Source of the DNA: Lentisphaerota bacterium
GTDB taxonomy: Bacteria > Verrucomicrobiota > Lentisphaeria > Oligosphaerales > Oligosphaeraceae
NCBI GenBank assembly: GCA_012800565.1
Contig: JAAZIZ010000212.1
Span: 1 to 26,209, forward strand
Direction: 5' to 3'
Length of the DNA stretch: 26,209 bases
Below are positions 1 through 8,422 of this stretch, piece after piece. Position 1 is the first letter of the stretch, and every line of letters begins with the position of its first letter. The notes beneath the pieces were generated by a model that saw nothing but the letters and a program-made list of their open reading frames with translations, was not told the DNA's origin and ran no database searches. Both the position numbers and the translations under genes were made by a program.

Positions 1-158
1 AGACAATACCTGTACTCGCCCCCTGTGAAATCTTTCTTTTTTCTTGAGGAATTCCTGTTTTGGATACCCCGTATGTAGTCCAGGCTTGCAACTAATCCCT
101 GGCGGCTCTGGCGCCGGCAACGCCACAACCTGCGGGAACACTACCGGGTGTTTGACTA

Positions 159-259
159 ACCCAACCACTATGGCAAAGCTCTTTTTCAGCACCAATCTTT
201 GCACCTTAACCCAACCACTATGGCAAAACTCTTTTTCAGTACCAATCCTTCGCACCTTA
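159..259. repeat. Tandem duplication, 50-bp period, two copies
   Basis: Two adjacent near-identical copies, 159-208 and 209-259, each begin AACCCAACCACTATGGCAAA and end in GCACCTT. They differ by a few substitutions and one inserted base. Because the copies are 50 and 51 bp they do not keep a reading frame, which argues against a coding repeat. No gene is recognisable on either strand here. It lies in the 1-849 gap beyond the 3' end of the minus-strand secretion operon. Confidence 0.85.
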
Positions 260-295
260 ACCATTATTGAGCGAGTGATGGCACTGCTGCCATGG

Positions 296-374
296 TCCGC
301 CTCCGGCAGCCCCCCTCCTCGCGCACGTCCTAATTCTCCGCCTCCGGCAGCTTCCCCTCGCGCGCGTCCTAATC
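296..374. repeat. Tandem duplication, ~41-bp period, two copies
   Basis: The copies at 296-336 and 337-374 share TCCGCCTCCGGCAGC, a C-rich block, CGCGCRCGTCCTAAT and little else. The second copy has lost about three bases. The reading frame is not preserved between copies. Open frames across it give low-complexity Pro/Arg/Ala strings typical of non-coding GC-rich repeats. Its role is unknown. Confidence 0.75.
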
Positions 375-396
375 AGGGATGGGGGTCCCCCCAATC

Positions 397-415
397 GGTG
401 GGGTGGGCCCCCACC
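397..415. other. GC-rich hairpin
   Basis: GGTGGGG (397-403) and CCCCACC (409-415) form a perfect 7-bp stem with a 5-nt loop, immediately after the ~41-bp duplication. There is no following T run on either strand, so it does not look like an intrinsic terminator. It may belong to the same repeat element. Confidence 0.5.
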
Positions 416-614
416 GTCAGAATCAAGGACACGGAGAAAAAAATACTGTTTTTGGCAATTTTGTCAAGGTACAAATCGGCAATTGCATACAAATACCTTG
501 TTCCCGCCAACTGTTTCCCATTAAAGGACCAAAAATCCCAGCCGTGGGAGCTGCTGAGATCGGGTCAGAATCCGCATCTCAGCTGGATATACTCCATGCG
601 CCTGCAGGAGGCTG

Positions 615-781
615 TTATTATCCTGAACTTTTCATTTCTGTAAGATAACTACATCATTTCACCTCAATTTGTAGTCATCACTGTTGCGCAGTAAGGCAAC
701 TACAAATTTCACGGTATCAAGCATCAAACGTTATTAAACAGCAGTAGTTATCCTGCCAGCGTGAAAAATTCAGGTTATTAT
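615..781. repeat. 167-bp imperfect palindrome (three nested arms)
   Basis: Three nested pairs of arms fold the stretch onto itself. The outer arms are 615-634 with 762-781, where 16 of 20 positions pair. The middle arms are GATAACTAC (644-652) with GTAGTTATC (744-752), a perfect 9 bp. The inner arms are AATTTGTAGT (666-675) with ACTACAAATT (699-708), a perfect 10 bp. The outer and middle arms are separated by 9 nt on both sides, so the symmetry is regular. The inner loop holds a further ACTG/CAGT mini-stem (680-692). It sits 68 bp beyond the hlyD-like stop, so it could shape the 3' end of that transcript or be a miniature mobile element. No transposase or clear target duplication is visible. 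Confidence 0.7.
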
Positions 782-849
782 CGCTCCTTCCGGCGCGAAC
801 CAGGTCATTCCCAGGCTAACCGGACAATGAAGCTGGAAAATGCAAATTT

Positions 850-2178
850 TTACGGTTCCCGGAATGATTCATCCAGACCTTTCAGCAAGGGATGGAGCAG
901 GTATTCGATAATTCTGCGCCGGCCGGATGCGATTTCCACCCTGGCTTCCATGCCGGGTAGCAGATGAAAATTTTGGTCGGTATGCTTCAATTCTCCGGCC
1001 AGGGTCAGGTGTACCCGGTAGTATGCCGTTTCATCCTGCCGTTCGCCTGCCGGACGCAGGAAAGTATTGGCGGAGATGGTCCGGACTTTGCCTTGCAAGG
1101 TGCCGTGACGCTGGAATGGAAAAGCAGTGAGCTTGACTCTGGCGGTGGAGCCGACCTGTACCCGGCTGATGTCCTGAGGGCGGATTTCTGCGGCAATTTC
1201 CAGCGGGCTGTCCAGCGGCACCAAAGTGATAAGTGCTTCAGCCTCCCGCACTGCGGAACCGCTGGAAAACGCGGCAATTTCATAGACCATGGCTTCACAG
1301 GGGGCGCGCAATTGCACGTAGGAGACAAGCTGTCGGGCTTTGCTGCATTCCTGCTGCAGCTGGGAGATTTCCAGATTCAGGGCGAAGAGTTTTTCGGCTA
1401 CGCCGTTGCGCCATTCTTCCACAAAGGCATTCTTATCGGCCAGAAGCGACTGCCGCTGATGCTCCTGCTCCTGCAGTGACAACCGCAGGCGGTTCAGCTC
1501 GGACTCGGTCTGCATGCGGGTGATTGAGACTTCCAGGAGCTCTTTGAGGGAGACAATCTGCTGGTCGCGCAAACCCGAGTACATGCTTTCGATGGTTTGT
1601 ATGCTGGACAGGATTTCCCGCTGCTTGTTCAGGCTCTCCTGAGTTGACTGCCAGGCCGCCAGGAGCTGTTTCTCGCGTTCGGCATAGAAGTTCAGCCGCT
1701 CCCGAAAATATGTCTGCCGCTGCTGGTAAATGGCAATTTGCCAGCGTACATTCTCATCCTGGTCAAGCGCGGGCGAAAAAGGCTGGTCAGCGAATTCGGC
1801 CTGGCAGCGTTCGAATTCGACTTTTCGGGAGCGGATTTGCGCTTCCAGGCGTTCAGCGTTGGCCAGGTTGATTTCCGGATCGAAATTGATCAGCACCTGG
1901 CCTTTTTGGACAATGTCGCCTTCTGCCACCTCAATACTTTTGATCACTGAACGTTCCAGAGGTTTCATAACGATATTGCGGTCGGCCACCACCCGGCCCG
2001 GGCCGGTAATGATGACTTCGACTTTGCTGAGGCAAGCCCAGACGAACAGGGCTGCCACTGCAAGCAGTCCCCAGAGGATTCCGGAGCGGCCGTACCAAGG
2101 CAAGGTCTCATACTGAATCTCCAGAGCGTCAGGCTGGAATTCGACGGCCTCCCGGGCCGGTGTGCTGTCGCTGGGCAT
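850..2178 (-). CDS. HlyD-family membrane fusion protein (type I secretion periplasmic adaptor)
   Basis: This 442-residue protein has the complete HlyD/PrtE layout. It has a short cytoplasmic N-terminus, one transmembrane helix (about 33-50), and a first lipoyl half-motif around 70-100 (PLERSVIKSIEVAEGDIV). A long coiled-coil hairpin (about 103-285) follows, then the second lipoyl half (about 287-320). After a beta-barrel comes the conserved C-terminal signature with PGM (408-410) and the basic RRR/LLHPL segment. Proteins of this family bridge an inner-membrane ABC exporter to an outer-membrane TolC-type channel. It is the last gene of the operon, 50 bp after the ABC transporter stop. AAGGA lies 9 nt before the ATG. 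No TolC gene is in view. The family call is firm; the substrate is unknown. Confidence 0.93.
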   Translation of the reverse strand: MPSDSTPAREAVEFQPDALEIQYETLPWYGRSGILWGLLAVAALFVWACLSKVEVIITGPGRVVADRNIVMKPLERSVIKSIEVAEGDIVQKGQVLINFDPEINLANAERLEAQIRSRKVEFERCQAEFADQPFSPALDQDENVRWQIAIYQQRQTYFRERLNFYAEREKQLLAAWQSTQESLNKQREILSSIQTIESMYSGLRDQQIVSLKELLEVSITRMQTESELNRLRLSLQEQEHQRQSLLADKNAFVEEWRNGVAEKLFALNLEISQLQQECSKARQLVSYVQLRAPCEAMVYEIAAFSSGSAVREAEALITLVPLDSPLEIAAEIRPQDISRVQVGSTARVKLTAFPFQRHGTLQGKVRTISANTFLRPAGERQDETAYYRVHLTLAGELKHTDQNFHLLPGMEARVEIASGRRRIIEYLLHPLLKGLDESFREP

Positions 2179-2228
2179 GAATGGCTATCCTTCGTGGCGC
2201 AATAAGCAGGGTGGATATGAGCAGCAGT

Positions 2229-4772
2229 TCAGCCGGCATGGCCCTGCTGCTGCTGCCAGAATTCACGGTAAATGCCGCCTTGGGCCAGCAGTTCCTGGTG
2301 GCTGCCCCAGGCCGATTGCTGTCCCTGGTCGAGGACCAGGATTTTCTGGGCTGCGGTGATCATGCTCAAGCGGTGGGAAATGATGATCACGGTGCGCCCT
2401 CTGGCGATGGCAGCCAGATTATTCTGGAAGATACGCTCGCTTTCCGGGTCCAGGGCGCTGGTCGCCTCATCGAAGACCAGGATTGCCGGGTTGTTCAGCA
2501 ATGCCCGGGCGATGGCCAGGCGCTGTCTCTGCCCGCCGGAGAGATTGGCGGCATTCTCCTCCAGGATGGTATCGTATCCCTGGGGCAATTTCACGATAAA
2601 CTCATCGGCACCGGCAAGCCTGGAGACGTAGAGTATCTCTTCCGGGCGGGCACCGGGCTTGGTCAGGCAGATATTATCCCGGACGCTGCCGCGGAAGAAG
2701 CTGTTCTCCTGCAGAACGACGCCTATACTGCTGCGCAAGTGTGATTTTTCCATTTCCCGGATATCAATGCCGTCGATTCTAATAATGCCGGTCTGGGGCT
2801 GATGCAGCCCCAGGATAAGTTTAGTCAGGGTGGTTTTGCCTGAGCCCGAACGTCCCACGATGCCCAGAGTGCAGCCGCTGGGAATTTCCAGGGAGAGATT
2901 ATTGATGGCCGGGGGCAGGCCAGGCCGATACGCAAAACAGACTTTGTCGAAACTGATCCTGCCCTGTAAGGCCTGGCGGGAACGCCCTGAATTGCTCTCC
3001 TGCGGGGTATTCATCACTGCGCCCAGCATTCTGATTGAGAGGGCAATCTGCTGGTATTCATGAATCAGCCCTACTATCTTCACCAGCGGCCCGCTGACTC
3101 GCCCGGAGAGCATCTGAAAGGCGATCAGTGCCCCGACGCTGATTTCACCTCGGAAGACCAGGATTGCGCCATACCAGATTACTATAATGCTGAGCAACAT
3201 TTCCCAGGCTTGGCTGATGCTGTGGGCAGTCAGGGAGATTCTGCCGACCTGGAAATAGGCCTTGATGGCTGCGGCGCTGGCATCGCTCCACTTGCGTTCT
3301 TCGAGCGGCTCCAGCGCCAGAGTTTTGACGGTGCCGATGCCGTGGATGGCCTCGACCAGGCGGCTTTGCCGTTTTCCCTCCGCCTGATACAATGCATTCA
3401 GGCGGTTTTGGAAAGGCTTGATCAGCAGCGCAGCGGTCAGGATCATCAGAGCGGTGAACAGCAGCACTATCGCGGTCAGACGAGCACTGTACAAGAGCAG
3501 AAAAGGAATAAAGATAGCCAGCGAGCATAGTTCGAGGATAGTGAAGAACAGATTGCCGGACAGGAAACCGCGGATTTTTTCCGTCTGCTGAATATGTTTC
3601 AGCAGTACCCCGGCGGGGATTTTTTCAAAGAAATCCAAGGGCAGGCGGAGCAGATGCCGGAAGGTCTTGAGGGCGGTATTGATATCGATTTTATTGGTGG
3701 CGAAGAGCAGCAGATGCCCTTTGAGATATTCGAGCAGGGCATTGAAGAGAATGGCAACGACTACTCCAATTCCCAGGACATTGAGGGTCGAGAAGCTGTG
3801 ATGCACCAGTACCCGGTCGACCACATTCTGAAAGAACAAGGGGATGGCCAAGGCCACCAGAGTCAGCAGGAAAACCGCGATGCAGATTTGAAAAAACACC
3901 CCTTTGAGCTTCAAGAACTCCGGGATGAACCAGAACAGTCCGAAAGGCCGCTGCTCATGGTCCCAGCGGCGGCGCGGTTTCAGCAGCAGCCCCCGAGCGC
4001 TGAACTGCTCCTGGTACTGCTCTTCCGTCAGATACGTGAATTGCGACTGCTCAGGTTGTGGTTGTGCGGCTGGATCAAGCACCGCCAGCTCTTCCTTTTC
4101 TTGCTGCTCCCGAAAACCGCAGAGCAGCGCATAATGGCCGTCCTTTTTTTGGCCAATGGCGGGATAGGCTTGTCCGAGCCGGCGCAGTGTCTTCCAAGGC
4201 AATTCAAGCATCCGGCTTCGCAGTTGCAGATTATCCGCCATGGCCTGCAGTTGCCGGAGAGTGACATCTGCCTCAGGACTGGCGCATTCGCGCAACAGTC
4301 CGGGCAGGTCGGCCTGGATTTGGTGATGTCTGGCGATGGCGCTGAGGCAAAACAATCCACTGTGTTTGCAGGCATCGATCTGCTGCAGCTGCCGGAAGAT
4401 AATCAGCCTGCCACTTAGCCTGGGCAGCAACTGTTCCCGGCTGATTTCTGACATCGCCATGCGGTCATTCTGCAGCGAAATCATACTGACTGGGCCGTCC
4501 TGCTGCAATTGTTGCAGCCTGGGCAGACAGAGCCACTGCCCGGCCTGGTCTTCCAACAAGGCCGCACCAGAGTAGGCCGCGGCGGTTGCGACCGGATTGT
4601 GGGCGGGTTCGGGCTGCAGCTCCAGGGCAGCAGCCAGATGCAGCAGAGTCTGCAGCGGGTCCTGCTGGTATTGCTGCAGCAGGGCCGGGGTGATTAAGGC
4701 CGGGAAATTGATTTCGCGGCGGAAATTCCCGGCCAGCTGGCGCAGGCATTCTATTCCGGTAGGCAAAGGCAT
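2229..4772 (-). CDS. Peptidase-domain type I secretion ABC transporter (degenerate C39-like module)
   Basis: This 847-residue fused exporter ends in a complete ATPase domain: Walker A GRSGSGKTT (640-648), Q-loop Gln688, signature LSGGQRQ (744-750), Walker B ILVFDEA (764-770) and switch His800. The membrane domain spans about 290-570. Residues 128-265 match the C39-like domain of HlyB. The His (DGHYALL, His213) and Asp (LDP, Asp233) positions are present, but the catalytic Cys position reads Ser138 in HSGLFCL. This corresponds to Tyr in HlyB, so the domain probably binds cargo without cutting it. Residues 1-125 end in a second, weaker segment with the same late-domain pattern (LPRLQQL...SLQND...LSGRLII), suggesting an older duplicate. 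It follows the PDZ gene by 40 bp. Its start has no strong ribosome site. Confidence 0.95.
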   Translation of the reverse strand: MPLPTGIECLRQLAGNFRREINFPALITPALLQQYQQDPLQTLLHLAAALELQPEPAHNPVATAAAYSGAALLEDQAGQWLCLPRLQQLQQDGPVSMISLQNDRMAMSEISREQLLPRLSGRLIIFRQLQQIDACKHSGLFCLSAIARHHQIQADLPGLLRECASPEADVTLRQLQAMADNLQLRSRMLELPWKTLRRLGQAYPAIGQKKDGHYALLCGFREQQEKEELAVLDPAAQPQPEQSQFTYLTEEQYQEQFSARGLLLKPRRRWDHEQRPFGLFWFIPEFLKLKGVFFQICIAVFLLTLVALAIPLFFQNVVDRVLVHHSFSTLNVLGIGVVVAILFNALLEYLKGHLLLFATNKIDINTALKTFRHLLRLPLDFFEKIPAGVLLKHIQQTEKIRGFLSGNLFFTILELCSLAIFIPFLLLYSARLTAIVLLFTALMILTAALLIKPFQNRLNALYQAEGKRQSRLVEAIHGIGTVKTLALEPLEERKWSDASAAAIKAYFQVGRISLTAHSISQAWEMLLSIIVIWYGAILVFRGEISVGALIAFQMLSGRVSGPLVKIVGLIHEYQQIALSIRMLGAVMNTPQESNSGRSRQALQGRISFDKVCFAYRPGLPPAINNLSLEIPSGCTLGIVGRSGSGKTTLTKLILGLHQPQTGIIRIDGIDIREMEKSHLRSSIGVVLQENSFFRGSVRDNICLTKPGARPEEILYVSRLAGADEFIVKLPQGYDTILEENAANLSGGQRQRLAIARALLNNPAILVFDEATSALDPESERIFQNNLAAIARGRTVIIISHRLSMITAAQKILVLDQGQQSAWGSHQELLAQGGIYREFWQQQQGHAG

Positions 4773-4812
4773 AGGTGGACAGCTGCGTTAAGTAAGGAGA
4801 AACCGCAGTGTG

Positions 4813-7017
4813 TCAAGGTTCTGCGGCCGGGGTCTGGGCTTTGGCCTGAGTCTGCATTTTGACGATGCGGTTGGTAGTCAGGCGGCGGACTTGGAGGTTG
4901 ACCCCGATTTTATATCTGATGGCATTTTCGAAGTCCTGAAGGTTGTGCACCGGCTGGTTGTCGACGCTGAGGATGATTTCATACGGTTTCAGACCGCTGA
5001 CCGAGGCGCTGCTGCCGGGAATGATATTGCTGATAATCAGCCCGGGGGATTCTTTTTCCAGCCGGAAATAGTCACGTACCTCGAAAGTGATTTCCGCGAC
5101 TGTGAGCCCGAATGATTCGGCGTTGTGACGCGGCGCGACCTCAAAGTATGGTGGCGATTCTTCCAGAATGATGCTGATTTCGCTCAATTCGCCATTTCTG
5201 ACCCGTCCGAAAATCGCGGTTTTGCCGACCCCGATTTTACCCAGCAGAAGGGTGAAAGAGTTGATGACCGAGCCCCAGGGGGTAGGCATTTCCGAGAAGT
5301 ATTTTTCCGGCAGTTGGTCGTATTGATCCCAAGGGAAAGAGGAGCCGAAATAATCCGAGTCATCGCAGTGATCGGAATCGAGGTCGGTTCGGGAATCGCC
5401 ATCGGCGGTGCGGATATAGAGCAGGATATCGCCACTCTGCAGGCCGGCTTTGGCGGCCGGGGAATCCGGCATGACCTTATTCAGCAGAACCCCAATCTCG
5501 CCGTCTTTGGTATATCCGGCAGCCTTGTGCACGCGGGCCAACTCCGCGCTGAGCTCCTGCATTTCCACTCCCAACCAGGCAAAACGCTTGGCATCCTCGG
5601 TGCTTTTCGGGGCATTATGGGGGTCGAAAGGCTCGGTCGCTGCCAGAAACTTGGCGATATAGTGACTACTAAGGGGGCTGATGTTGCGGTTGTAATCGTT
5701 GCCGACACCGCGGCGCTCCAATGAATACTGCAGCAAATTCCCCGCAGAATCCAGCAGCAGGTATTTCTTCGGATCATAATTCTGGGGCTCGGCAATGACC
5801 ATGTTCTCGAATCCCAAGGTGAATTGGTCCAAGACAGTGGGAACCAGATAGAGTTTCAGGACGTTGCCGAAATTCTGCGCGAAAACCGAAACTGCCGCCT
5901 GGTCGCAGAGCGCCGCGAGTGTAGTCGCGGGAGGAGCCAGGCCGGCCCCTGGCAGCTTCTCCTCCGGAGCAATCACCACTCCGCCCCAATCTTTCAAGGA
6001 GCCCACAAAAGAAGCGGAGATTTCCCGCCCTTCCGGCAAATGCAGGGTGATTTTTTCCAGGCGTGAGGTCTGGACCTCGGTGAGCAGCAGATTGCAGAGC
6101 AGCCGTCCATCCGGCAACAGCATCCCAACGGTAAAGAACTCATTGTTGTTAACTGAATCCCGGTAACGGTAACTGCGGTAGCTCCGGGATTGGGTATTTT
6201 TTTCTGCCTTCAGAAAGAAAGTCACGGGAAAGAGGTTCTGAGTTAGACGGTTCTGCAAATCTATCAGCTGCTGTTCCCGGGTAGCGCTGTCGATACTGGT
6301 CCAATGCTGTGGTGGCGCGAAGCGCTCCTGGTTGAGGCTCACACGCTCCTGGAAAGAGAGAGTCACGGCTTCACCGCGAGAATCAATGACCAGGCTGTTG
6401 GGGAGCATCTCCCGGTAGTCGCTGCCGCTGTCAAGGTTCTTGCGGATGTTCTCGCTGTTATCAGGGCGGCAGCCGGCAATCCGGATGCCGTTCTCCTTGA
6501 TCAGAAAAAAATAGCTGTGCCGGCCCTGGGGCTGGTCGGTGAAAGAGATGGCGGGCAGCTGAATGCGGTCCAAGCCGCTGACCTGCAGTTCCACCGCTTT
6601 GTTTTTGGGATAATAGCGGGTGATTTGAGCCGGCAGACGTTTCCCGTCCCAGATGACCTCAATGCGCTCCAGCCAGTCCGGGCGCAAGTGCATATCGACG
6701 CTGAGGACGCGGTCAGCGCCAACCACGAAGCCTGGCACACCCTGCGACTGCCGATGGCTGATCAAACTGTCGACCGTCCGATAGTGATAAATTTTACAGT
6801 TGGGGCAGAGATAGCGCACCTTAAAGCTGGGGAGTTCGGACTGCTTCTCAATTTTGAAGAAGTATTCCACTTCCACAATGGAGCGAGCGTACTTCTCCAG
6901 CATGGCATTGTTGTGGCGGACCATTTCCGCCGCACTTTGTTCCTGGGCACCGGCAGCCAGAGCGAAAAATCCGCAGAGAGTGACGACAAGCAGCAGCAGA
7001 GTGGGTTTTGTGTGCAT
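4813..7017 (-). CDS. Exported tandem pseudo-HtrA protein with two PDZ domains
   Basis: This 734-residue protein has a signal peptide (hydrophobic about 6-21, likely cleavage after AAGA at 24). Residues 45-222 and about 265-440 each look like a worn trypsin-like HtrA domain. In the first, the His-Val context of the active protease next door has become SVDMHL (106-111), the Asp-Ile-Ala segment has become NKAVEL (139-144), and the GNSGGP motif is reduced to PNS (206-208). The second has no recognisable triad. PDZ domains follow at about 478-620, interrupted by an acidic insert around 540-585, and at about 635-720. A CPNC motif occurs at 71-74. It is probably a periplasmic binding or scaffold protein rather than a protease; this is inference. 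A good AAAGGA site precedes the ATG, and the upstream protease gene ends 34 bp before it. Confidence 0.82.
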   Translation of the reverse strand: MHTKPTLLLLVVTLCGFFALAAGAQEQSAAEMVRHNNAMLEKYARSIVEVEYFFKIEKQSELPSFKVRYLCPNCKIYHYRTVDSLISHRQSQGVPGFVVGADRVLSVDMHLRPDWLERIEVIWDGKRLPAQITRYYPKNKAVELQVSGLDRIQLPAISFTDQPQGRHSYFFLIKENGIRIAGCRPDNSENIRKNLDSGSDYREMLPNSLVIDSRGEAVTLSFQERVSLNQERFAPPQHWTSIDSATREQQLIDLQNRLTQNLFPVTFFLKAEKNTQSRSYRSYRYRDSVNNNEFFTVGMLLPDGRLLCNLLLTEVQTSRLEKITLHLPEGREISASFVGSLKDWGGVVIAPEEKLPGAGLAPPATTLAALCDQAAVSVFAQNFGNVLKLYLVPTVLDQFTLGFENMVIAEPQNYDPKKYLLLDSAGNLLQYSLERRGVGNDYNRNISPLSSHYIAKFLAATEPFDPHNAPKSTEDAKRFAWLGVEMQELSAELARVHKAAGYTKDGEIGVLLNKVMPDSPAAKAGLQSGDILLYIRTADGDSRTDLDSDHCDDSDYFGSSFPWDQYDQLPEKYFSEMPTPWGSVINSFTLLLGKIGVGKTAIFGRVRNGELSEISIILEESPPYFEVAPRHNAESFGLTVAEITFEVRDYFRLEKESPGLIISNIIPGSSASVSGLKPYEIILSVDNQPVHNLQDFENAIRYKIGVNLQVRRLTTNRIVKMQTQAKAQTPAAEP

Positions 7018-7051
7018 AATTTCCTTTCGGGACGAGGACCTCAGAAACGCC

Positions 7052-8422
7052 TTATTTGTTTTTTTCGTTACGGAAATCGATTGCCACCTGCATCTCCCGG
7101 CCGTTGCGGATGATGCCGAAAATCAGGAAGTGCTGGCGGTGGATATTCTGCAGTGCCTCAGCGTAGATTTTCTCCAGATCAGACAGAGAATTCAATTCTT
7201 TTCCTGCAACTGTGCTGATGACATCCTGCTCGTTCAGGTTGCTTTCTGCGGCATTGCCGTCGGAATCAATACCATAGACGAACACCCCGCCCTTGCGGGA
7301 ATAAAAATACAGCCCCGGGTTGTCGAAGCGGTTGATGACTTTGGCCGTGAATCCCCAACGCGGGAATGCGATTTCATCGCCTTCTGCTTTCCCCTTGGGA
7401 ATCGGAGTGATGGTGATTTCCTGCTGCTGGTCATTGCGCCAGACGGTAAAAGAAACCGGCACCTCGAAAGGCAGCAACCCCAGGCGGCGGTTGATATCCG
7501 GAATATCCTCGGACTGAGGCGCAGTGAGCCTCTCTCCATTCAGGGCGGTGATCCTGTCATTGGGCTGGATGCCGGCTTTCCGGGCCGGGCTGCCGGGAAG
7601 AGTGCCGGCGACCATCACCCCGTGGTCGTAATCGAAAGTGATATTGCGGTCGAAATCATGCAGCGGCTGCAGTTCCAGGCCCAGCCAGGCCCAGTTGGCT
7701 TCGCCGTACTGCCGCAGTCGTGCCAGCACGGATTGGATGACTGTTGCCGGCACTGTAAAGCCCATAGTGCCGCCGATCAAAGTCGCCAAGGTGTTGATGC
7801 CGATTACTTCTCCGGCGGTGTTCACCAGCGGACCACCAGAGTTCCCGGGCGAAATTGAGGCATCGGTCTGGTACCAGAGCGAATACTTGCCGTGTGAATC
7901 AAGATAGCGCCGGGAGCAGGAGATGATGCCGATGGACACCGACCGGGCCAAGCCCCAGGGCGCCCCCATGGCCATCACAAAGTCGCCTTCATTGACAGTC
8001 GCCGGAGACAGTATTGCATTGGGCAGAGGCTCGCTGTTTTCCGGCAGTGCCAGTTTCAGCAGCGCGATGTCCAAGTCTTTGTCACTTCCCAGAACGGTGG
8101 CACGGTAGGAAGTGCCGTCATAGAGCTGACAGCGGATTTCCCGGGCCTTGTCAATGACATGATGATTGGTCAGTATTTCGCCGTCCGGACTGATGATCAC
8201 GCCGCTGCCGGAGACGATATTGCCTTCATCTTTGCCGCTGGAAAGATTGGCGCTGACTACCCGGATATACACTACTGCCGGGAAGACCTTGGTACTGGCC
8301 GCACGGATGGTCTCCTGAAAATCCTGATTGTAAAGCCCGAGGGCAGGATTGCTGGTCCGGCAGCCGCTGCTCAAAGCTATGACGAGTGAAGACAGGACAA
8401 GAAAAAATATTCTGATGGTCAT
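7052..8422 (-). CDS. HtrA/Deg-like serine protease, predicted lipoprotein, two PDZ domains
   Basis: This 456-residue protein is the first gene of the minus-strand secretion operon. The N-terminus is a lipoprotein signal ending LSSGC, with lipidated Cys21. The trypsin-like domain keeps a full triad: His88 in TNHHVI, Asp118 in DLDIA and Ser195 in PGNSGGP. The PDZ domains lie at about 246-345 (with the TLPGSPARKAGIQPND signature) and about 355-450 (more divergent). HtrA/Deg proteins cleave or chaperone misfolded envelope proteins; lipidation would tether this one to a membrane. The length is normal for the family. AAGG lies about 8 nt before the ATG. Position and orientation suggest it processes or quality-controls something moved by the downstream exporter. 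That link is inferred only from context. Confidence 0.92.
   Translation of the reverse strand: MTIRIFFLVLSSLVIALSSGCRTSNPALGLYNQDFQETIRAASTKVFPAVVYIRVVSANLSSGKDEGNIVSGSGVIISPDGEILTNHHVIDKAREIRCQLYDGTSYRATVLGSDKDLDIALLKLALPENSEPLPNAILSPATVNEGDFVMAMGAPWGLARSVSIGIISCSRRYLDSHGKYSLWYQTDASISPGNSGGPLVNTAGEVIGINTLATLIGGTMGFTVPATVIQSVLARLRQYGEANWAWLGLELQPLHDFDRNITFDYDHGVMVAGTLPGSPARKAGIQPNDRITALNGERLTAPQSEDIPDINRRLGLLPFEVPVSFTVWRNDQQQEITITPIPKGKAEGDEIAFPRWGFTAKVINRFDNPGLYFYSRKGGVFVYGIDSDGNAAESNLNEQDVISTVAGKELNSLSDLEKIYAEALQNIHRQHFLIFGIIRNGREMQVAIDFRNEKNK

Noticed and set aside
44..648. Open frames of 199 and 89 codons on the plus strand
   Set aside because: They run through two out-of-frame tandem duplications, have low-complexity Pro/Arg/Ala sequence, overlap each other in different frames and resemble no family.
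850..8422. A double-glycine leader peptide or RTX cargo for the exporter
   Set aside because: I looked in the operon gaps and neighbouring frames and saw neither a GG-leader peptide nor glycine/aspartate nonapeptide repeats, so no substrate is claimed.
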